From Boswellia sacra (Eukaryota; Streptophyta; Magnoliopsida; Sapindales; Burseraceae), in assembly GCA_013180625.2 (NCBI GenBank), contig SNVD02012944.1, positions 1 to 64,000 of the forward strand: 64,000 nt of DNA, given 5' to 3'. The translations under genes and the position numbers were made by a program. The notes beneath the pieces were generated by a model, which ran no database searches, was not told the origin of the DNA, and worked only from the letters and a program-made list of their open reading frames with translations. Position 1 is the first letter of the stretch. Every line of letters starts with the position of its first letter. Below, in pieces: positions 1-10,960 of the stretch.

Positions 1-145
1 GAAACTGACTTGAGCGTCGGAGGGTCTTCGCCGGCACCACCGCCGGCATCCCTGACCGTTTTTTCTTTGTTCGCAGGATTGGAACCGACTTACGATCCGA
101 TCCCTGACTCGCTTCCTGGCCGTCCGGAAATCGTGCATCAACAAT
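1..145 (+). repeat. Possible LTR tail of a gypsy-type element
   Basis: This GC-rich stretch stands out from the AT-rich DNA that follows. It contains phrases such as GACTTGAGCGTCGGAGGGTC and ends near a CGTGCATCAACAATAG segment, which resembles the 3' end of LTRs of plant Ty3/gypsy elements. It is cut by the window edge, so no partner LTR, TSD or primer site can be checked. The assignment rests on recalled resemblance only. Confidence 0.3.
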
Positions 146-479
146 AGAGTTTGTAGGGATATTAATTATAAACATAGTATCATTCTTTTGGGTAGATCCT
201 GAGATGAAGACACAACACGAAAGATGTTGAATCTTTTTAATCTATGCATTACTTTATTCTGGCTTGTTGAAATTGAAAATAAACATTCTTTCCAGAAATC
301 CAAGTCAAAGCATTGAATAATAAAGAAGATGGCCACACTTGTTAATCTTTTACGAAGCTAAAGAGAGATCCTAATTCGTGGGGTTTACATATTATATAAT
401 TTATTAGATTTGCATAACTTGACATTAGGATCCTCAAATTTTTAAATTTTTTTGTGCACAAAATAACATATTATATAAT
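146..479. other. AT-rich flank of Pack-CACTA 1, no gene seen
   Basis: No ORF with protein-like composition and no recognised repeat boundary was seen. Its last base begins next to the TTG target-site copy (480-482) of the CACTA element. Confidence 0.4.
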
Positions 480-482
480 TTG

Positions 483-1580
483 CACTACAAGAAAAAACGC
501 CATATTTGGCGGTCTTTGCCCGTCAAATATGACAATATTTGGCGGTCATAAAAACGCCACCAATGGCACCGCCAAATATGGTACATTTGCCAATATTTGG
601 CGGTCGGTCAAAACGCCAAATATAGTATAAGTCTTATTTGTCACATATGAACGCCAAATATAACCCATTATATACTGTTAAAGAAATCACATATTTGTCA
701 CTTCTTATGACAAATATAGTGCATTCTAACGGCCAAATTTTTTGAATTGTAACATATTTATCGCTTTTTACCGACAAATATGGTACAGTAACGGTCAAAT
801 TTTTTAAATTTCACCATATTTGGCGCTTTTTGACCGACTAGTATGGCTAGCAACAGTCAATCATCATATTTGGCGCTTTTCTGTCCGATAAATATGGCAT
901 TATAACGATTAAATTTTTTAAATTTAACCATATTTGACGCTTTTTGACCGACTATTATGGCTAGCAACGGTAAATCATCATATTTGGCGCTTTTCTGTTT
1001 GATAAATATGGCATTATAACGGTCAAAATTTTTAAATTTCACGATATTTGACGTTTTTTTACCGATAAGTATGACATTATAATGGTCAAAATTTTTAAAT
1101 TTTACCATATTTGACGTTTTCTGACCGAAAAATATGACTGCCAACGGTCAAATAATTTAAATTTCATCATATTTGGCGTTTTTTGCCTAATAAATATGGC
1201 TTGCCAATCGAATTATTTGATTTCATCATATTTGACACTTTTTGACCGATAAATATGATATTATAACGTCAATTTTTAAATTTCACCATATTTAGCGTTT
1301 TTTGACCGATAAATATGATCCCCTACCATATTTATCGCTTTTTGCCCGATAAATATGGCTGCCAACGGTCAAATTATTTAAATTTTATCATATTTGACGC
1401 TTGTTGACCGATGAATATGGCTGGCTAACGCTAAATTTTTTGAATTTCATCATATTTGACGCTTGTTTACGGATAAATATGATTCCATTTTGTGTTGTAC
1501 AATGTTTATCGGTTTTTGACCGATAAATATGGATTGTACAATATTTATCGATTTTTGACCGATAAATATGGCTTTGTAAT
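483..1580. repeat. Left subterminal repeat array of Pack-CACTA 1
   Basis: About 1.1 kb of degenerate short units alternates between a form like ATATTTGGCGCTTTTTGACC and its near-inverse CGATAAATATGG, often only 10-25 bp apart. Many adjacent pairs could form hairpins. In known CACTA elements, subterminal repeats are binding sites for the TNPA-type protein. The reading frames here (for example 857-1144) come from the repeat and are not genes. The same motif, in shorter form, opens the second Pack-CACTA at 34516. Confidence 0.85.
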
Positions 1581-3498
1581 TACAGATATGGTTTTGCTCC
1601 TTTAAAAAACATAATAAAAAACATAATAGTACTAATTTTTGTTATTTTTCTACCATGTACGATTTTGTCAATACTCCAATTTGGCATATACAACACACAC
1701 AAATAGCTCCTCTCCTAGATTTATTATACACTATTGAAATAAATGATCTATGCCGAGTGTTTAATTAAAAAGAGATATAAATAGTTCTTTGTAACAATCA
1801 TAATAATAGACATGTCAATAAGCAAATTAAATAATATCAGAAAAAGAACAACTGAAGCAAATTTAAAGACCATTGTAGTTCTTAACCAGCAGCTACACTT
1901 TTTACCCGTTGCTCCTGCATTTCAGCACTTACTGCAAAAGTAGAGCAGATTGCAACCCAAAAATGAGTTTTATGGTACTAGAACTTAAGCTTACAATATT
2001 TGACCGTAATTTAAAGCATACCAATCATTCACTTTCAATGATTCAAATCAGAAAATAAGTACAGCAACCACAACCAAAACTAAGCCACTATAGACAAGAA
2101 AACGTGCATTGGACAAAAATACATGGATCGAAATCCTAGCAAAGAAAATAAATGCTGAAGATGCAATAGTTAGCACAAACTATTTACTTTCAAGTGAGTC
2201 ACATATAATGAACAATACAAACTAAATACATTATCTTGTTATATTTATTGCACAAACTACCTGCTTTGCTAGCCTAAACAACCAAAGTAGCAAAACTAGA
2301 GCAATTCTGAATTAGCATTGAATACAAAAGAAATCCAAATACAAGTTGTGCAAAAGGAAGCTTCAAATGCTATAGTAGAAAACTTGCCTAAAAAGTCAAA
2401 AAATAAAAACGGCTAAAAAGAACACAACCAACTTTGAACTTTGCATTCTTTTTATTTTTTATTTGTTTTGATATCCAGAACATTGAACTCAGCAATTCTC
2501 AGCACAGTAAGTGAGCAACAATTTGGACAATATTAACCAGATAATATTGGTCTGAAAAAAATTGAACTCAGCAATTCTCAGCACAATTTAGACAGTAAGT
2601 GAGCAACAAAATAGAAAAAAATAAAAAACAGATTAACCAACAATTCATACAAAACAGGAAAAATAATAACAAAATTCAGATAATATTGGTCTGAAAAAAA
2701 AAAAAACAAAGCCGTTAACTAAACACCACCAAAATATCTTAACAACCAATATTGGCAGCCAATGTAATATATTTTGAATTAAATAAACCAAGCAAACAAA
2801 CAAAATTAAAGAAAAGAATAAACAAAAAAGAAACCCACCAGGATCGCACTATTGGTAGAACTTCTCCATGTTTGTAACATCATCTAAAATCAAATATATA
2901 ACATCTTAACATGATCCAGAAAATCAAATATATAACAATTGAAAATATAAAAGCTAGCTACAGAGCATAAATTAACAAAACAAAAAAAAAATCCATGAAA
3001 CCTATTTACGAAGTCAACCTACTACTTAACAGTCCAATAAGTACAAAATTAAACTTAAACTGTACAAAATCAACACACTTACCTTGTTTATAACAAATTC
3101 AATTTAACTTGTTCATAACAAATTCAATTTACAAATTACTTAAGTAGATTAGCTTAGAAAATTAATCATATACATGCAATGGTCAACAGTACACCATGAA
3201 CAAATTGTTTTGACTTAAATTACACCAATACATAGGAAATGCAATATGCTTAAATTAAAATCAAGCTAACCAGCCAACTTCTGTGGTACATCACATCACA
3301 AATTGCCATTTTGTTCATAATTGTTGTATTCAGATAAAAAGGTTTGCACAAAAATATTTGCAAAACATAATACTAACTTCAAACAAATCACCAAAAAAAG
3401 GTGAGATAAATAATATAAAAAAGATAACTTGAACTGTCAAACTGAATTAAAATGCAACTATTTACTAACTTAAACTGTACTTATTTAAAGCAACTTAC
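1581..3498 (-). other. AT-rich Pack-CACTA interior with two possible tiny exons
   Basis: Most of this stretch is AT-rich, stop-dense sequence resembling intron or UTR. Two short minus-strand islands have splice-like borders. One lies at about 1890-1935 and would encode a short C-terminus ending VKSVAAG. The other lies at 2839-2883 between TTTAG and GTGGGT. Neither is recognised, and both are too short to assign. Confidence 0.3.
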
Positions 3499-3564
3499 CG
3501 CATGTGGTTGCATCAAGGTGAAGGAGAGCAATGGAGAACCAATTGCGTCCCTAATATATTGTTC
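3499..3564 (-). pseudogene. Captured exon of unrecognised gene (22 codons)
   Basis: Between TATGCAG and GTAAGTTG on the minus strand lies an open 66-bp block. It encodes EQYIRDAIGSPLLSF followed by TLMQPHA, 22 codons exactly in frame with both splice sites. The clean splice borders suggest a captured exon. It lies directly downstream of the importin-5 exons but I do not recognise it as part of importin-5, so the parent gene is unknown. Confidence 0.4.
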
Positions 3565-3663
3565 CTGCATATAACAATACACAATTAAGCTATGAAGTAT
3601 AGGTAAGACAAACAACAGGGCAGCTATTCTATCCATTAGGTCGATCCCAAGGTTATAAAGTAA

Positions 3664-3729
3664 CTGTGATGAATCGGCAACAGATGCTAAAGCTGTCAAA
3701 GCACCCTCTTGCACCATTTGTTTTCCATT
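3664..3729 (-). pseudogene. Importin-5 exon fragment (third of three)
   Basis: The minus strand encodes NGKQMVQEGALTALASVADS plus SQ after an AG acceptor, which matches the HEAT-repeat region of plant importin-5 (KPNB3/RanBP5 family, a nuclear import receptor). It continues the protein directly from the exon at 4230-4334. After the final CAG the next bases are TTAC rather than a GT donor, so the captured fragment seems to break off here. Function as an importin is impossible because only about 120 of roughly 1100 residues are present in the three exons. Confidence 0.8.
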
Positions 3730-4229
3730 CTGCATTCCATACAAACAAAATAAATAGATTCTTAAGGTCAAAAAGGGAAAAGGAGGAAGAAAAATGATAT
3801 CCCATATGAGGCAAAAACACAGACAAGGGAACCCACTTATTGCAATACAAGAAGCACCCTTCACATTTTTATTTTCCTATTGCACATATAAGAATACATT
3901 TGTATAAAAATTTAAAGAATAAATACAATTAAATATTCATACCAGGGCTAAAAGTTTATCACAGCATAGACTTCGGCTATTAAGTTCTTATTTTCAATTC
4001 ATCACCATTAAATTCTAAATTGAAAAATAAATATTATTGGTACCACTTGGCAATGACTGTCTAAAATAATATTATTATAACATAGCAAGACATATGAGAA
4101 ACCATCTAAAATCACCTTAAGAATTAAAATTAACAGGGCTACCCTCAACAAACATCTAAGGATGTTTTGATCCACTTAAAGAAAGTAAAATATTAAGAAC
4201 ATGGTCGATAAGGAAAGATAGATACGTAC
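3730..4229 (-). other. Intron between captured importin-5 exons
   Basis: This is AT-rich non-coding sequence bounded by a GT donor at the low end of the exon at 4230-4334 and an AG acceptor before the exon at 3664-3729. No other feature was seen in it. Confidence 0.6.
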
Positions 4230-4334
4230 CTGCAGGAGTACAAGAAGTTTGCTCACAATTCCATCCAAATATGGAGTCAAGATATCAGGGGTGCAATTTT
4301 CACTAAAGTTGAGCACTGCCGATGCAGCATGGGC
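4230..4334 (-). pseudogene. Importin-5 exon fragment (second of three)
   Basis: A 105-bp exon (35 codons) reads AHAASAVLNFSENCTPDILT and continues PYLDGIVSKLLVLLQ. It is bounded by an AG acceptor and a GTACGT donor on the minus strand and is uninterrupted. This is a conserved HEAT-repeat segment of importin-5. It follows the exon at 4754-4945 colinearly (..NPQVQ then AHAAS..) and precedes NGKQMVQEG, so three consecutive exons with their introns were captured as genomic DNA and not through an mRNA. Confidence 0.87.
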
Positions 4335-4753
4335 CTGTGTCACCAAAATGACAGTGAACACTAGAAGTTTAAATTGAATAATAAAGCAAAGAAAAAATGA
4401 AAAAAGTTGGTTATCAAATGTGAAGCAGTGGCTTCCAACAGATAAAACAAATAGTGGAAGGATTTAATTCAATGATGGTCAAAAACTAAGGAGATGAAAA
4501 ATTTAAAAACTTTGTAAAACAAAACCAATTTCTCATTTTCGCCTTAAACAGGCATTTTGAAAAAGCAGCTTTGTTTCAATTATAAATTACTAATACCAAT
4601 TGTGTAGGCTGAAAATTTAACAAAATGAAACTTAAAGAACAAATGACTTGGGAAGTAGAAATGCCTAATTCATACGAGTGATAACTATTTTTTCCCCAAA
4701 AGGAGATACACTGGACAAGCCTAGAAATATATTACAAACACAGGTTCATGTAC
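4335..4753 (-). other. Intron between captured importin-5 exons
   Basis: This is AT-rich sequence between a GTACAT donor (low side of the upstream exon) and the CACAG acceptor of the 4230-4334 exon. It holds nothing else recognisable. Confidence 0.6.
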
Positions 4754-4945
4754 CTGTACTTGAGGATTTTGGAAATCATCCATTGCTCCAGCCAATGCAG
4801 GCAACACCCTTTGATGAAATTGTGTTTGCAAATCTGGGCCCAAATCAGTGGACAACTGTCCAATTGCATTGATAGCTGCCCATCGCACACGGGGATGGGG
4901 ATCTTGGAATGAATTCAAAACCATGGAAACTACTTGTTCATAACA
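4754..4945 (-). pseudogene. Importin-5 exon fragment (first of three)
   Basis: The minus strand encodes [20 protein letters not shown], then [20 protein letters not shown] and [20 protein letters not shown] up to PQVQ, where a GT donor follows. HEAT-repeat helices and the sequence identify importin-5, a karyopherin beta that carries cargo through the nuclear pore with RanGTP. There is no stop in the exon. The upstream border (about 4945) is approximate. The fragment is embedded in Pack-CACTA 1 and lacks any start codon region of its own gene. Confidence 0.87.
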
Positions 4946-5318
4946 AATGGTATTCTACCAAACATCAAAACATGAAGTTACAAAATCACTGGGGGAAATA
5001 AATAATAACTTTGATCTACAATAATTCATACATTAATGAGCATTTGATATACTATAATCAAAGACAAGATCTTAATATCCAAGTTAAAAAATGACCCCCA
5101 AATAGCTAGAGCCTTATACCTATTTTCATAAATCCCAGCAAGTTAATAAAGCAACATATCCTAACTTAAATATTACCACCAGAAAATGTTGATCCAATCT
5201 AGAAAATGAGGCATCAACAGCGGTTTTTGCATTTACTTTGAATTCCCATTTGAAGTTAAATATTAAATTCGTCATCTTAATCAGAAAAAAAATTATAAAA
5301 CTCAAATGCCCACCCAAC

Positions 5319-5480
5319 CTGTCAAGTTCCTCCTTCATTGCTGCATCCAGATCATCATCAACATCGCCATCATCAAACTCAAGCTTAGGTGAAAAGCTAA
5401 CAGCTGTAGAGCCTTGCAACTTCGTTGTTCTATTTGGAGTGCATAATGCACTCCACTTACGCTCACCAATACAGCAAGCA
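5319..5480 (-). pseudogene. Captured exon, acidic, parent gene unknown
   Basis: The minus strand encodes WSALCTPNRTTKLQGSTAVS and then an acidic segment (FDDGDVDDDLDAAMKEELDR), ending at GACAG before GTTGGG, a usable donor. The composition and clean donor suggest a true exon, possibly from the N-terminal or linker region of a regulatory protein. I cannot name the family. The upper border is approximate. Confidence 0.4.
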
Positions 5481-6735
5481 GAAGAGAGAGAATAAAACTC
5501 CTAACATAATAAAAGAAAAATAGTCAATCAAATACGAGAAATATATCATCCTCTTCATGTTGGATGGAAAAAAATAACAATAATAATAAAGACCATGATG
5601 ATTATCAGACACAGGCAAGTAAAACATGTACAGGCTTACCTAAAATAAAAAATACAGCTATGGAACCATATTATTCATACAAAGTTTACTGTTATCCTTT
5701 TAGATCTATGGCACTTATATACACAGCGATAGATTTACTTATTTTCCAGATTTCTCCTTAAAATACCACTGCCCTGCAGTAAAGCAATTTTCTGCCAACA
5801 GCAATCTGATCCAATCTCAATCCATGGTTAATAATTTCTCACAGAGGATTTGCATTTCCACAAAAACAAAAGGATACAGTAAAATCCACGAATTTGAAAA
5901 CCAACTCTAACGTAAAAACTCATCAACCCTGACAAGTATACCAAAAGAAAACTGATTGGAACAAAATGGTTTAGCATTTGAAAGCTATGAGATCATAAAA
6001 CTAATAACATGCTATTCTAAGTAGAGTTAAACACCACAACATGCTATCCTTGATTCATCGATGATCTAACAGACTCAAATGCAGCATCAGCTTTAGTGCT
6101 ATGTTTTCTATGACTGCACTTATTGCCATTTATTAATACTGTTTGTGTCTGATGAAAACATTAGGACTTCAATATCCACTATCAACAGAACCTACTTCAA
6201 TATCCATTATCAACAGAAACTATCTTATTTCATCAAACATGTGTTAACCAATAATGTGACCAACAACCTTTTCAACAAAGAACAGTATTGTGGTCATATA
6301 ATACTTTTTAAAATGTTGAGAACAATAAAAAGACGAAGTGGAATAAAACCAGCATTCACAGTTGATAGTTGCTCCAGAACTGCACATGGTTTCCAATTGG
6401 AATAGGAGTATTGAATTTCACAAAAACTTAACAATCTAACTAGTGCCACAAGGACATAGAAGAGTTAACTATCTACTAAAACTAACAATTTGTTCGAACT
6501 AATAAAAATATAAGATGAACAAAATAGAAACTTCAATTCACTTTCACTTCCACGTGACGCCACCAAGTGGGAGCTTTCTCGAGATTTGAATAGCAACAAA
6601 TATTTCAAATTAAAAAAATGCAACACCATTTCACTTCAATGGATTCTACATTTGTATTTAAAAAATTAAAATTTGTTAGTGAGAAAGAGTGTGCGCCTGG
6701 TCATTAGACTTGTCACTGATGATGACAGTCATGGA
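5481..6735. other. Pack-CACTA interior without recognised coding sequence
   Basis: This is AT-rich sequence with scattered short frames and no protein family recognised on either strand. It could be intron and flanking DNA of captured genes. Confidence 0.4.
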
Positions 6736-6942
6736 ATCACACAACAATATCACCCCATCTTTTCCTTCATTCGTCCACAACAAGCCATCTAGCGACAAGT
6801 CCGTAGAGTTCACACACCCCGAATGTCCAGCCAGCATAGCTCTACGCTTACAAATGCTCAAATTCCATATCTTCACTGTTGAGTCCCACAAAAACGAAAC
6901 AATCTTCAGTTGAAGAGTGCTGGCCCTGAATCTAACACACAA
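6736..6942 (-). pseudogene. RACK1 WD40-repeat fragment
   Basis: The minus-strand frame reads [40 protein letters not shown], then a degraded WD blade ending [10 protein letters not shown]. This matches the middle WD40 blades of plant RACK1, the Gbeta-like scaffold on the 40S ribosome. Several normally conserved positions are altered (a Cys where WD repeats have Trp in LLWD, and a Thr-Asp where a hydrophobic strand is expected). About 69 residues of a 320-residue, seven-blade protein are present, so it is a captured fragment. No intron lies inside the fragment. Confidence 0.8.
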
Positions 6943-7260
6943 AACCTATTTAGTGAGAGCCACGTACAATTGAATGAATAAAGAAAACAAGGGAGACAGT
7001 GTCAGGAGGATATGATACGAAATCATTGGTGTGAATTGAGTAGTTGATGATTTGGGTGAGTGATAGAGTGACGGCTAGGGCAAATATTTGCTAAGAGTTG
7101 AAATAAAAAGGACGAGCAGACAAGGGAAATGAAAAGATAGAGGGAAATGTAAGAGGGGAAAAGGGATTCACATAAATCTTACTATTATAAAAAAATTATA
7201 AAAGTTATGATAAATATGTGATTAGAAAAAGACAATTTCATACGTTTCTAACAACTTCTC
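6943..7260. repeat. Internal copy of the CACTA right-end region
   Basis: The segment from GGCTAGGGCAAA (about 7072) through AAGATAGAGGGAAAT (about 7134) to ATGATAAATATGTGATTAG (about 7207) parallels the right end of this element. There GGCTAGGGCAAA occurs at about 14773, AAGATAGAGGGAAAA at about 14808 and ACGATAAATATAGGATTA at about 14898. It also parallels the right end of Pack-CACTA 2 (about 53709-53790). It lacks the terminal CTTGTAGTG. Confidence 0.6.
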
Positions 7261-7824
7261 TATGCAACTAAGATACATTGTATAGTCACAATGCTTCTCA
7301 GCAGAAAGGGAAAACAAAATAGTAGTTCTAAGTGTATACGTATATACAGTTTAGGGATTTTAAAGGAATTATATAATGTTTGATTGGTTATTAGGAAAAT
7401 ACACACAAGAGACCCCTGTCTGAACCTGAATCTGAAGGATTCAGAAAGTTTTTTAATCACTTTTGTAGATCTTCACAGTTTTGTGCATATTTTGGTTGGT
7501 GTAGTAGCTATATCATCTATGGCCCTGCAATACAAAAGTGCAGATTCGATACATCATTTGAAGGCTGACAGAAAGCTCTAATGATATTCTCCACTCCTAC
7601 ATGAACACTGTTTGAACAATAAACTAACTACGCAAAGATTAATAACTTTATAATTGAAAATAGTACAAAAAAAAAATCTATCCCTCAATGCCGTAACAAC
7701 AAGACAACATTATGAAAACCAAACTTTAACATAATTGAAAATAGTACATAAATTGAATTTAAGCAAATATCCAGAGATTTAAATCCAAAAACAAAAGAAA
7801 AGATAAGGGCATCATAAAAGGTAC
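7261..7824. other. Pack-CACTA interior, no gene recognised
   Basis: This is AT-rich and only short frames are seen. It lies between the internal right-end-like block and the ARP4 exon. Confidence 0.35.
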
Positions 7825-7887
7825 CTCTAGCAAGTCTTTTTCAAGACGTTCCTTCAACTGTTGCATTCATGTTGCACCACCAGCAAG
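7825..7887 (-). pseudogene. Actin-related protein 4 (ARP4) exon fragment with a stop
   Basis: A 63-bp minus-strand exon lies between TATAG and GTACC. It reads LAGGAT, a TGA stop, then MQQLKERLEKDLLE. The pattern matches the LAGGxxxMQQLKERLEKDLLE segment of plant ARP4, a nuclear actin-related subunit of SWR1/INO80 and NuA4 chromatin complexes. The premature TGA shows that the copy no longer encodes the protein. Confidence 0.75.
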
Positions 7888-8046
7888 CTATAGTGGAAGG
7901 GGGGAAAAAACATAGAGAGTCACATCACTTTAAAGTCGGCGCTAGAGAGCAAGGACAGATTTCTAGAGAAAAAAATATGGGTTAAAAGTATTCTTTTTTC
8001 TTTCCTTCCTTTTTTTCTTGACCTGACTGTTTCATGTCAAAAGATA

Positions 8047-8083
<37 letters not shown>

Positions 8084-8720
8084 GCTAATAGACATTATCA
8101 CCCAAATGTAAAACCAAATGCAAAAATATTTGAATATTTATCAATTAAAATGTTAATGTCCAACTCCATATCTCTTGCACATCAATCACAAAATGGATAT
8201 AGCCATTACTTTTTCTTAAATATAAGAAAATAAAATATCAAAATGTAAACATGAAATTAGAGAAGACAGTTAGCTTCACAAAAAAGGAGTAACTCGAAAC
8301 CATATGTTCCACAGGAATAATAAATTGTTCATCAAATAGTCAGGTAGTTCAATAAAGTCATTTAAGATGAAAAATTAAAAAAGGTATCTGATTAGTTAAG
8401 ATATTAACACATCAAACATGTCATGATGTGAAATTGAAGAGTGATTTTTCTGCAAATTGAAGAGTGATTAGTTAAGATATTAACACATCAAACATGTCAT
8501 GATGTGAAATTGAAGAGTGATTTTTCTGCAAATTGAGAAAATTTACTGTTCATAAACTGAAAGTTGATTTTTCTGCTTGAAGAAGATATTACTTGTGACT
8601 TTCATCACTCTCACTTCCCCTAATTACTATTTTCACTACATATAAAACCCAGAAACTAGGATTTGCATTTGGAGAAGGGTTTGTAGGCACACCCCTCACT
8701 ATTCCTAATGTAAGCATCAA
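7888..8720. other. Non-coding Pack-CACTA interior with GA microsatellite and a duplication
   Basis: It contains a (GA)n run at about 8050-8082. It also has a tandem duplication of about 76 bp (first copy from 8391, second from 8467, each opening ATTAGTTAAGATATTAACAC). No coding sequence was recognised. Confidence 0.7.
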
Positions 8721-8950
8721 CTATACCATGTTAGGCCTCTATGGAAGTAGTAGGTTATAGAATTTATCATGTAAGAAGAAATTCTTTCCCTTGCTATCAA
8801 TGACCTTCTTCCACCCACACCATCCTCCATTTATTATTTTCTTGTGTTCATCATTACCTGTATAGTGAGGATCAAGTATGAGAAACGCACAATCTCTACT
8901 GGCTTCATTGTAATCAACTCCCAATAAAGTATATGCAAGGACACCACCAC
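8721..8950 (-). pseudogene. UFSP2-like protease, last exon (catalytic Asp-Pro-His)
   Basis: After a TTACAG acceptor the frame reads [70 protein letters not shown]. This is the C-terminus of plant UFM1-specific protease (UFSP2, peptidase family C78), which matures UFM1 and removes it from substrates. The DPH motif supplying the catalytic Asp and His is intact. A TAG at 8739-8741 interrupts the last few codons; the original stop is probably at 8721-8723. Together with the exons at 9072-9174, 9317-9428 and 9656-9744, it forms a colinear four-exon catalytic domain. Confidence 0.88.
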
Positions 8951-9071
8951 CTGTAATGGTAGAGAAGTAATTATTCTTTTTAGCTGTGAAAAAGGCGCCC
9001 TGTATGGATGCACAAATTCACTACAAAATATGGAAAATAAAAGGAATAATGTATTTATTTGTCCAACTGAC

Positions 9072-9174
9072 CAATCATAATGGGTGTTTCGTGACTTTCA
9101 AAGTGCAAGGCCAGCTCTCGACATTTCTCAGGAAGTTCGGCTCCAGACGTAACATTTATGACTTTACAACTAAC
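9072..9174 (-). pseudogene. UFSP2-like protease, third captured exon
   Basis: The frame reads [20 protein letters not shown] then [15 protein letters not shown], bounded by GAGCAG and GTCAGT. It continues directly into GGGVLAY of the next exon. No stop lies inside. It belongs to the peptidase C78 fold of UFSP2. Confidence 0.85.
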
Positions 9175-9316
9175 CTGCTCATTGCAGCAACTTAAGCGAG
9201 TCAAAACTAGATGAACATATCTGAAAATTGGAGGATGAGGACTTTATAGCAGGACCATAACACAACTCAAAATCAGTCCATGAGCAGTAATTTCTATAAT
9301 GGAACCGCCTACTTAC

Positions 9317-9428
9317 ACCCAGAACTTTGTCCAAAACAAAGCTCAATTCAATGGCACCAATCCATTCACATGAACCTATAAAGGAAGGGTCCTTATCACC
9401 AATATCTACAAGTGTCTGCTGTATTTCC
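9317..9428 (-). pseudogene. UFSP2-like protease, second captured exon
   Basis: The frame reads [20 protein letters not shown] then [18 protein letters not shown], with a TTTCAG acceptor and a GTAAGT donor. The split codon joins in phase with the preceding exon (..PSH/R EIQQ..). The usual Arg in SREW appears as Cys (SCEW). The rest of the exon is open. Confidence 0.86.
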
Positions 9429-9655
9429 CTGAAAAAAGCAATTTTTCAGATTAAACCACATGATATTGATACCAACAAATAAGGAGGAATTTAATTTTTC
9501 AATTATAACTGATCCAGGTGTAGTATCATAAGAAATCATAGTTTTGTAACAGCTAGACTAAAAGAACTTGAAAGTCATCTGCTGAAAAGTAGACTATTAA
9601 AAGTATATTGCTAAGAAAGTGGAAAAAGAGAAGAGTTGGCATGGTATTTTCTCAC

Positions 9656-9744
9656 CTATGCGAAGGAACATCTATGGACCTGTAGTGTTGGAGCCTGAAC
9701 CGTGAAATGATAGTCTGTAGAGAGCGATAGGCACAACCCCAGCC
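9656..9744 (-). pseudogene. UFSP2-like protease, exon with catalytic Cys
   Basis: The minus strand encodes [20 protein letters not shown] then YRSIDVPSH, between CTAG and [16 protein letters not shown] holds the catalytic cysteine of peptidase family C78. With the three exons below it, the whole catalytic domain of a UFM1-specific protease is present with introns in place. The N-terminal half of UFSP2 is absent. A separate gene fragment (P450 reductase) begins about 210 bp upstream, so any transcript would be chimeric. Confidence 0.87.
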
Positions 9745-9955
9745 CTAGCAAGTGATATAAAAAAGTTAGTAATAGAGCTGGAAAATAAAAATGGCAATAC
9801 CTGAAACAATACTTCATCAGCCGTTCTATAGCTCAAATTTAATAAAAACAAAAATCTCAACCCCATATCAAGGAATATACAAATGAAGGCCAATAAGAAT
9901 ATAAAATCAGAAAGATAACAGAACTCTATTGCCCACAAGATAAAAATTATATTCA

Positions 9956-10087
<132 letters not shown>

Positions 10088-10118
10088 TCAACAAAAAACT
10101 AGCAAAAGATAAACTTAC

Positions 10119-10203
10119 GAAAGTCCAGTGCTAGAAATGTCAAATTCCAGATGGGTGCAAGAGCGATCAGATAATGGAGTATGAAGCTCCTTTCTTACTG
10201 TCG
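10119..10203 (-). pseudogene. NADPH-cytochrome P450 reductase exon fragment
   Basis: The frame encodes [20 protein letters not shown] then DISSTGLS, followed by GTAAG. This matches the conserved ELHTPxSDRSCxHLEFDI block in the connecting region of plant P450 reductases. The protein normally continues with the YETGDHVGVY segment, which is not seen. The fragment therefore lacks the FMN domain and most of the FAD domain. Confidence 0.78.
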
Positions 10204-10233
10204 TAGTCATGAATAAGACAAAGTCATCATTAC

Positions 10234-10293
10234 CTGTCCATATACAAGTTCATTTAAATCGCTTAGTGATGGGGTCCTCTCAAGCAACCGTGC
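10234..10293 (-). pseudogene. Captured 20-codon exon, parent gene unknown
   Basis: A 60-bp block between ATACAG and GTAATG encodes [20 protein letters not shown]. Splice borders are clean and it is open. The parent protein is not recognised. It lies just upstream of the P450 reductase pieces. Confidence 0.4.
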
Positions 10294-10960
10294 CTGTATC
10301 ATAAAAGTTTGTCAATACAACAACTGAGATGATAATATATATAATGCATAATGCCTACATCTAGGGATACTGAACAATAGACAAGTTTAACTTCCATGAG
10401 CATGTGAATGGAACAACAAGTGTTTTATGTGTCAAACCTCCAGAAAAACTCTTTTTCTTTTACAAATAGTAGTTGTAAATTTGTCCCAAGTAGTGGAATG
10501 CTTAGGCAAGTAAACAGAGCATCAGAAAGATATCAGTAATCAAATCTTATTCTCAAATGTTATCTATCTCTTAACTGAGAACTTCATCAGAAAATCATGT
10601 GTGCAACAAGTAGTGGCCATACTGCCATTGTTATTTGTTAATGTTGACGCTAAGCAACTACATACTTCCTTTCAACAACAAAATCAAATTCCACACTGCC
10701 ATAAGTATAGCTTCAATCTAATTCAGACAGGGCAAATTTTTAGCACGTCCGCTGAGCAAAATGAACTAACTAGATGGTAAAATATAATATAATATGACAA
10801 CAAAAATCCATCCATTAGACCAACTGAAGTATCTTTGCAAGTTCAACTAATTTTTGTCTCGAAATCACAAACAAAACTACTCATATAATCATCCATAACA
10901 AACATAAGTCCAAATGAAACAAACATCTATTCTAAACTTCTCAGCAAAGCTAGGATTACC
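10294..10960. other. Pack-CACTA interior, no gene recognised
   Basis: AT-rich, with stops in all frames. It resembles intron sequence. Confidence 0.35.

Noticed and set aside
857..1144. 95-codon minus-strand frame rich in KFKNFDRYNAIFI-type repeats
   Set aside because: It is the translation of the CACTA subterminal repeats; the periodic peptide reflects the DNA repeat and not a protein family.
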